This document shows positions 58,382 through 64,000 of a DNA stretch of 64,000 nucleotides, one piece after another. Within the stretch, counting starts at the first letter, position 1. Each line of letters begins with the position of its first letter. A model generated the notes under the pieces. That model ran no database searches, was not told the DNA's origin, and was given only the letters and a program-made list of their open reading frames with translations. The DNA is from Alteromonas hispanica. GTDB taxonomy: Bacteria; Pseudomonadota; Gammaproteobacteria; Enterobacterales; Alteromonadaceae. The DNA lies in the NCBI RefSeq assembly GCF_010500915.1, contig NZ_JAAAWP010000003.1, positions 310,001-374,000 of the forward strand, written 5' to 3'. The translations under genes were made by a program, and so were the position numbers.

Positions 58382-60427
58382 ATGAAAAGGCGCACAAGCC
58401 AAAAACTATTATCTCGCTTAATCACTTCGGTGTGTTCAGCGCTTCTGTGTGTCTCGGTGACCGCCGCCGAATACATGCCTAATTTTAAAGATACCGATAT
58501 TAATGAGTTCATCAATATCGTGGGCAAGAACTTAGAGCGAACGATTATTGTCGACCCTAATGTACGCGGCAAAATTAGCGTGCGTAGTTACGATATGCTC
58601 AGCGAAGATCAGTATTACCAGTTTTTCCTCAACGTATTGCAAGTTTATGATTTTGCTGTTGTTGAAATGCCAAGCGGCATTTTAAAGGTGGTGCGTTCTA
58701 AAGATGCAAAAACATCAAATATCCCGGTGGTTGAAGGGGCACAGCAAGACGGTGACGAATTCATCACTCGCGTTGTGCCTGTTTACAACGTTCCGGTTAG
58801 AGAACTAGCCCCCATCCTTCGCCAACTTAATGACCAAGCCGGCGGCGGAAATGTAGTGAGCCACGACCCGTCAAACGTTATGATGCTGACCGGTAGAGCT
58901 GCTGTTGTTAACCGTTTGGTTGAAATAATTGAACGTGTAGACCGCGCCGGTGACGAAGAAGTTGAAATCGTGAAGTTACGCTATGCATCAGCGTCTGAAA
59001 TGGTGCGTATCATCGAAAGCATTAATAAATCGCAGGGTAAAGCAAATACCGGTGCTAAATCCGACCCACGTGTAGTAGCAGACGACAGAACGAACTCCGT
59101 CATTGTGAGCGGCGACGTTAAAGCGCGCCAGCGACTCATCACCCTTATCCAACGCATGGACCAAGAGCTTGAGTCTAACGGCAATACCCGAGTGCTTTTC
59201 CTAAACTACGCAAAAGCAGAAGACATGGTAAAAGTACTTCAGGGAGTATCAGCAAGTATCCAAGCCGAAGTGCAGGGCAGCACGAACACTTCTTCGCGCC
59301 GCTCTTCGTCAAATCGCGATATCAGTATAGACGCCCATGAAGACTCAAATGCCATCGTAATTACCGCAGAACCGGACATGATGCGCTCACTTGAAGAAGT
59401 GGTTCGTCAACTCGACATTCGCCGCGCTCAGGTGCAAGTTGAAGCCATTATTGTTGAAGTATTTGAAGGTGACGGCACAACGCTTGGAGTGCAGTGGGTG
59501 TCAGAGCAGGGCGGCGGTACACAGTTTAACAACGGCGTTGTTCCAGTTGGCGCATTAGGCGTTGCATTACGTCAAGCTGAAGACCGTCAGGTGCCGCGCT
59601 CTCAAACATCAGCGAATGGTGAAGTTGTTGAAACAACCGATACTATAGAAGGGAATTTTCAGCCTCTCGCACAGTTACTTGGCGGCGCAAACGGTATGAT
59701 TGCCGGCATTATTGAAGATGGCTGGGGTGCGGTTGTTCAAGCAGTGAGTACAGATACTAACTCTAATATTCTTGCTACTCCTCACCTAACCACAATGGAT
59801 AACGAAGAAGCCTTCTTTATTGTCGGTCAGGAAGTTCCAATTATTACGGGTACAACAACAGGTGCCAATAATTCAAATCCATTCCAAACCGTAGATCGTC
59901 AAGAAGTGGGTATAAAGCTTAAAGTCACTCCACAAATAAACGAAGGTGATGCAGTTCAACTGCTAATTGAACAAGAAGTTTCAAGCGTCAGCGGCGCAAC
60001 ATCGGTAGATATCTCTATCAACAAGCGTGAAATCAAAACTACGGTTATTGTTGATGATGGTGGCACTATTGTACTTGGTGGGTTGATAGATGAAGACATT
60101 CAAGAAAGTGTGTCAAAAGTACCGCTTCTAGGTGACATTCCTATTCTTGGTAACCTGTTCAAAACCACCTCTACTAGCAAGCGTAAGCGCAACCTAATGG
60201 TATTTTTAAAGCCTACGATCGTTCGCGACGGCGCCACAATGAACTCTATCAGCCATAGAAAGTACAATTACATTCGTGCGCTTCAGCTGAAACGCCAGCA
60301 GGACGGTGTGTCGTTAATGCCAAACTCAGATACACCGACAATGCCTAATTGGGATGATGAACTGTCGCTTCCCCCTTCTTTTGAAGAGTATCTAACTGAG
60401 AAAGAAAATAAAGAAGGTAATGAGTAG
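58382..60427 (+). CDS. gspD: Type II secretion secretin GspD
   Basis: Forms the outer-membrane channel of type II secretion. 681 residues with a signal peptide (about 1-30), N0 domain ([30 protein letters not shown]), three N domains, and the secretin domain at about 370-620 ([29 protein letters not shown] and [14 protein letters not shown]). No lipobox. GGAAG five bases before the ATG at 58382. The C-terminal part extends past the core, perhaps binding a pilotin. Confidence 0.97.
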   Translation: MKRRTSQKLLSRLITSVCSALLCVSVTAAEYMPNFKDTDINEFINIVGKNLERTIIVDPNVRGKISVRSYDMLSEDQYYQFFLNVLQVYDFAVVEMPSGILKVVRSKDAKTSNIPVVEGAQQDGDEFITRVVPVYNVPVRELAPILRQLNDQAGGGNVVSHDPSNVMMLTGRAAVVNRLVEIIERVDRAGDEEVEIVKLRYASASEMVRIIESINKSQGKANTGAKSDPRVVADDRTNSVIVSGDVKARQRLITLIQRMDQELESNGNTRVLFLNYAKAEDMVKVLQGVSASIQAEVQGSTNTSSRRSSSNRDISIDAHEDSNAIVITAEPDMMRSLEEVVRQLDIRRAQVQVEAIIVEVFEGDGTTLGVQWVSEQGGGTQFNNGVVPVGALGVALRQAEDRQVPRSQTSANGEVVETTDTIEGNFQPLAQLLGGANGMIAGIIEDGWGAVVQAVSTDTNSNILATPHLTTMDNEEAFFIVGQEVPIITGTTTGANNSNPFQTVDRQEVGIKLKVTPQINEGDAVQLLIEQEVSSVSGATSVDISINKREIKTTVIVDDGGTIVLGGLIDEDIQESVSKVPLLGDIPILGNLFKTTSTSKRKRNLMVFLKPTIVRDGATMNSISHRKYNYIRALQLKRQQDGVSLMPNSDTPTMPNWDDELSLPPSFEEYLTEKENKEGNE

Positions 60428-61991
60428 TATGTCAGGGCAAGACGAACAACTTACTCAGGCACTCGAAGCACAAGAAGAAGTACTAGAGGCCATGGGCGAA
60501 GATGATCTTCCAGAACAAGAAGGTGGGCCCAAACAGCTTTCTTTTAGTTTTGCAAAGCGAAACCAAGTGCTGCTGGAAGTAAACGAAACTCCTGCTGTTT
60601 TGTATTTTACCGAGAACACACCGTTTGACGTATTTGCTGAAGTGCGCCGCTTTTACGGCGAGCCTTTCGTGCCTAAATCGATACCCGCCGATGAGTTTGA
60701 AAGCTTTCTTACCACCGCTTTCCAGCGGGATAGTTCGGCTGCTAAACAGCTAATGGAAGATTTAGGCAATGAAAGCGACCTGTTTGCCCTTGCCGAAGAT
60801 TTGCCTGATACAGAAGACTTACTTGATAGTGAAGACGACGCGCCAATTATCAAGCTGATTAACGCTATGCTTGGTGAGGCAATAAAAGAAGGTGCGTCCG
60901 ATATTCATATTGAAACTTTCGAAAATCAATTGGTCGTACGCTTTCGTGTAGACGGTGTATTACGTGAAATACTGCGCCCTAATCGCAAGCTATCTTCCAT
61001 GCTGGTGTCGCGAATTAAAGTTATGGCTAAGTTAGATATTGCCGAAAAGCGAGTACCTCAAGATGGGCGTATTACGCTGAGAATTGCGGGACGAGCAGTA
61101 GACGTTCGTGTATCTACCATGCCTTCTAGCCACGGTGAGCGAGTAGTACTACGTCTTCTAGATAAAAATAATGCGCGCCTAAACCTTGAAGATTTAGGCA
61201 TGACATTAGAAAACCGCAATCACTTTTCTTCGTTAATTAGAAAGCCCCACGGCATTATTTTGGTTACAGGCCCTACCGGTTCAGGTAAAAGTACCACGCT
61301 TTATGCTGGTCTTAGCGAGATTAACTCTCGAGATAGAAATATCCTTACCGTTGAAGATCCTATCGAATTCGATTTACCCGGCATTGGGCAAACTCAGGTT
61401 AACCCTCGTGTAGATATGACCTTTGCAAGAGGTTTACGCGCCATATTACGTCAAGATCCAGACGTGGTAATGGTGGGTGAAATTCGAGACATTGAAACCG
61501 CCCAAATTGCTGTGCAAGCCAGTTTAACCGGTCACTTGGTACTATCCACGCTGCATACCAATACCGCTGCTGGCGCCATTACGCGATTAGAAGATATGGG
61601 CATCGAGCCTTTCTTACTCTCGTCGAGTTTGCTGGCTGTGCTGTCGCAGCGCTTGGTTAGAACCTTGTGCAAAGAGTGCAAACAGCCTCACACGCCAGAT
61701 GCATCACAGCTGGAAGTATTAGGCTCTGCTGCTAATGCCGACACGGTTATTTATACGCCCCGCGGATGTGCTGCTTGTAATCAAACCGGCTATCGCGGTC
61801 GAACCGGTATTCATGAACTACTGCTTGTTGACGAACGAGTACGGGAAATGATGCACGAAGGGGTGGGTGAACAAGCTATCGAACGTCACATAAGAGCCAC
61901 CACACCTAGCATACGAGAAGACGGCTGTAGAAAAGTGCTGTCTGGAGTAACCTCCCTTGAAGAAGTATTACGAGTAACGAGGGAAGACTAA
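60420..61991 (+). CDS. gspE: Type II secretion ATPase GspE
   Basis: Cytoplasmic ATPase driving pseudopilus assembly. 523 residues; the start overlaps the gspD stop (ATGA-like, 8 bp). Walker [15 protein letters not shown], Asp box and Walker B ([18 protein letters not shown]), His box [12 protein letters not shown], and a tetracysteine zinc motif (LCKECKQ with CAAC). N-terminal region about 1-140 interacts with GspL. Confidence 0.98.
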   Translation: MSSMSGQDEQLTQALEAQEEVLEAMGEDDLPEQEGGPKQLSFSFAKRNQVLLEVNETPAVLYFTENTPFDVFAEVRRFYGEPFVPKSIPADEFESFLTTAFQRDSSAAKQLMEDLGNESDLFALAEDLPDTEDLLDSEDDAPIIKLINAMLGEAIKEGASDIHIETFENQLVVRFRVDGVLREILRPNRKLSSMLVSRIKVMAKLDIAEKRVPQDGRITLRIAGRAVDVRVSTMPSSHGERVVLRLLDKNNARLNLEDLGMTLENRNHFSSLIRKPHGIILVTGPTGSGKSTTLYAGLSEINSRDRNILTVEDPIEFDLPGIGQTQVNPRVDMTFARGLRAILRQDPDVVMVGEIRDIETAQIAVQASLTGHLVLSTLHTNTAAGAITRLEDMGIEPFLLSSSLLAVLSQRLVRTLCKECKQPHTPDASQLEVLGSAANADTVIYTPRGCAACNQTGYRGRTGIHELLLVDERVREMMHEGVGEQAIERHIRATTPSIREDGCRKVLSGVTSLEEVLRVTRED

Positions 61992-61992
61992 T

Positions 61993-63219
61993 ATGGCAGC
62001 GTTCGCTTATAAAGCGGTCAATGCCCGCGGTAAAAATGAAAATGGTGTGCTTGAAGGTGACAATGCTCGCCAGGTTCGCCAGCAGCTGCGCGAGAAAGGC
62101 TTAATCCCTCTTGACGTAGAGCAGGTTGCCGAACGCGCCCAAAATAATAGCGCTGGGTTTAACTTTACGTTGTTTAAACCGCGTATCTCAGCCTCTGACC
62201 TCGCGCTTCTCACTCGCCAAATGGCCACTCTTGTAGAATCTGCACTTCCTGTAGAAGAAGCACTGCTGGCTGTTGCTGAGCAATGTGAGAAGCCTCGTCA
62301 GAAAAATATGATGATGGCGGTTCGCAGTAAAGTAGTTGAAGGCCATGGCTTAGCCGACGCTCTTGCGGAATTTCCGAGCGTATTCGACGACCTATATCGC
62401 TCTATGGTAGCGGCAGGCGAAAAATCGGGACACTTAGACACAGTATTAAATCGCTTGGCTGATTACACTGAGCGGCGCCAGCAAACGCGTAGTCAAATTA
62501 CTCAGGCACTGGTGTATCCGTCGCTAATGCTGTTCTTTGCAATGGGCATTGTTCTGCTATTGCTTACCGTAGTAGTACCCAAAATTGTGGGGCAATTCGA
62601 CCACATGGGTCAGGACCTTCCCGGCATAACGCAGTTTCTTATATCACTCAGTACTTGGCTGCAAAACTACGGCCTGTTGATGCTTATCGCCATTGCGGTG
62701 CTCATTGTTATCTTGCAGCGGGTTTTACAACAAAAGTTAATGAAACTGCGCTATCACAAAGCGCTTTTAAAAGTACCGCTCATTGGAAAGGTTACTAGAG
62801 GCCTTAATACAGCTAGGTTTGCACGTACGCTAAGTATTCTTAGCGCCAGTGCAGTGCCGCTTTTAGAAGCCATGCGAATTTCAGGCGATGTACTTGAAAA
62901 CCAGTACATAAAAAATCAAGTAGCCGATGCTGCCATTAACGTTAAAGAAGGCAGTAGCTTGCGTGCTGCACTAGATAACACAAAAATATTTCCACCCATG
63001 ATGATGCATATGATTGCGTCGGGTGAGAAGTCGGGTGAATTGCAACAAATGCTTGCCCGAGCCGCAGATAACCAAGATAGGGAATTCGAGTCGCTTATTG
63101 GTGTCTCACTGAAGGTATTTGAGCCCTTACTGATAGTCACAATGGCAGGAATAGTTTTGTTTATCGTAATGGCAATTCTGCAGCCAATTTTAGCATTGAA
63201 CAACATGGTGAATATGTAA
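61993..63219 (+). CDS. gspF: Type II secretion platform protein GspF
   Basis: Polytopic inner-membrane protein of the secretion platform. 408 residues with two repeated domains about 70-200 and 270-400, each with the family pattern (LTRQMATLVESALPVEEAL and ARFARTLSILSASAVPLLEAM). Three membrane segments near 170-195, 220-245 and 375-400. Starts one base after the gspE stop and overlaps gspG by one base. Confidence 0.97.
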   Translation: MAAFAYKAVNARGKNENGVLEGDNARQVRQQLREKGLIPLDVEQVAERAQNNSAGFNFTLFKPRISASDLALLTRQMATLVESALPVEEALLAVAEQCEKPRQKNMMMAVRSKVVEGHGLADALAEFPSVFDDLYRSMVAAGEKSGHLDTVLNRLADYTERRQQTRSQITQALVYPSLMLFFAMGIVLLLLTVVVPKIVGQFDHMGQDLPGITQFLISLSTWLQNYGLLMLIAIAVLIVILQRVLQQKLMKLRYHKALLKVPLIGKVTRGLNTARFARTLSILSASAVPLLEAMRISGDVLENQYIKNQVADAAINVKEGSSLRAALDNTKIFPPMMMHMIASGEKSGELQQMLARAADNQDREFESLIGVSLKVFEPLLIVTMAGIVLFIVMAILQPILALNNMVNM

Positions 63220-63656
63220 TGAAATCTTTAAAACGTAGTTCTGGATTCAGTTTAATTGAAGTAATGGTAGTGCTGTTGATTATCGGCATTATGGCATCAA
63301 TGGTTGCGCCTCAAATATTGGGCAACCAAGAAGAGGCACAGCTTAAGAAAGCGGCCGTAGATATTCAGCAAATGGAGAGTGCGCTGGAAATGTATAAGCT
63401 TCGCAATAACCGTTTTCCTACAACTGAACAAGGTCTTGATGCCTTAGTAACAGCACCGACGGTGGATCCGATTCCTCGTAATTATCCAGAAGGCGGGTTT
63501 ATAAAACGCTTACCTGAAGATCCTTGGGGCAACCCCTATGCGCTAATAAGCCCAGGAGAACTTGGTGTGGTGGACATATTCTCTAACGGCCCAGATGGTG
63601 AACCAGGTACCGACGACGACATCGGCAACTGGAATATCAACGAATATCTTAACTAA
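63219..63656 (+). CDS. gspG: Type II secretion major pseudopilin GspG
   Basis: 145 residues. Type IV pilin-like leader ending in G before FSLIEVMVVLLIIGIMASMV, cleaved and methylated by prepilin peptidase. The C-terminal part has the calcium-binding loop of GspG, DIFSNGPDGEPGTDDDIGNW, and family pattern FPTTEQGLDALV. Main subunit of the pseudopilus. One-base overlap with gspF. Confidence 0.98.
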   Translation: MKSLKRSSGFSLIEVMVVLLIIGIMASMVAPQILGNQEEAQLKKAAVDIQQMESALEMYKLRNNRFPTTEQGLDALVTAPTVDPIPRNYPEGGFIKRLPEDPWGNPYALISPGELGVVDIFSNGPDGEPGTDDDIGNWNINEYLN

Positions 63657-63663
63657 GTACGTT

Positions 63664-64000
63664 ATGTATCATAGTGGCAATACTCATTTAAGAACGAAGG
63701 GCTTCACTCTATTAGAAGTCATGTTGGTATTGCTACTTATGGGTCTTGCTGCTGGCTACGTTATGTTTAACGCTTTCGGTGCCAGCAAGTCAGACTTACT
63801 AAAGAGCCAAGCACAACGGCTACAAGTTATCGTAGATATGGCAAGCGACTTTGCCGTGCTTAATCAGCAGCAACTTGGTGTGCGTGTTGAGCAGGACGAC
63901 AGCGAATATTACTTCGTTTATCTAGACGATAACGATGAATGGCAGCGTATTGAAGATGAGAAGGTATATGGTGAGCACACCCTACCCGAGCCTTTCACGC
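63664..64000 (+). CDS. gspH: Type II secretion minor pseudopilin GspH (3' end outside window)
   Basis: The frame starting at the ATG at 63664 runs open to the window end, about 112 codons. The N-terminus shows a prepilin signal: TKG before FTLLEVMLVLLLMGLAAGYVM, then SQAQRLQVIVDMASDFAVLNQQQLGV, as in GspH. The gene starts 7 bp after the gspG stop. The assignment follows from position and prepilin sequence. Confidence 0.9.
   Translation, partial: MYHSGNTHLRTKGFTLLEVMLVLLLMGLAAGYVMFNAFGASKSDLLKSQAQRLQVIVDMASDFAVLNQQQLGVRVEQDDSEYYFVYLDDNDEWQRIEDEKVYGEHTLPEPFT

Overview
The window is a stretch of a gammaproteobacterial chromosome, most likely Alteromonas or a close relative in the Alteromonadales. 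This rests on recognisable housekeeping proteins and on gene orders typical of that group (groL-groS-fxsA near dsbD; aroQ-accB-accC; dusB-fis-purH-purD; ompR-envZ near pckA-hslO-hslR beside gspC onward). No database search was possible. Base composition is moderate, mid-40s percent G+C by eye. No rRNA, tRNA, CRISPR array, transposase or prophage gene is visible.

Layout. 1-2.7 kb: end of an unknown gene, the parvulin ppiC and a DUF885 metallopeptidase-like protein. 2.8-9 kb: groES-groEL with a heat-shock-type promoter, fxsA, dsbD and an M23 endopeptidase. 9.3-11.6 kb: aroQ-accB-accC. 11.6-20 kb: a mixed block lying between accC and prmA. It holds two probable small-RNA or terminator regions, a TIGR03643 protein, a FAN1-like nuclease fused to a DEDDh exonuclease, an HNH protein, a cysteine-rich protein with a flavin reductase, a HiPIP, an amidase and a periplasmic binding protein. 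20-27 kb: prmA, dusB-fis, purH, a secreted methyltransferase, and purD. 27.2 kb: a voltage-gated potassium channel.

28.4-43.7 kb is the accessory part. It contains several serine beta-lactamase-like (S12) hydrolases, two of them damaged, and an S41 protease coupled to an S12 hydrolase. It also holds an SDR, an alpha/beta hydrolase, a two-component system, membrane proteins, an outer-membrane barrel, a MarR regulator with a GFA protein, and two membrane-tethered XRE regulators. Both XRE units carry the same upstream palindrome, CGACA-N6-TGTCG. The second regulator closes a three-gene operon with two paralogous membrane-anchored proteins of unknown function.

43.8-64 kb: a large DUF2339 membrane protein, phosphoribulokinase with a DUF2855 protein, a 16-bp tandem repeat array in front of ompR-envZ, a GH31 glycosidase, pckA, hslO-hslR, and divergently the type II secretion operon gspCDEFG plus the start of gspH.

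The most interesting unexplained items are the shared operator of the two tethered regulators with the unknown three-gene operon, the 16-bp repeat array, the FAN1-exonuclease fusion, the candidate small RNAs after accC, and the phosphoribulokinase-DUF2855 pair without RubisCO.
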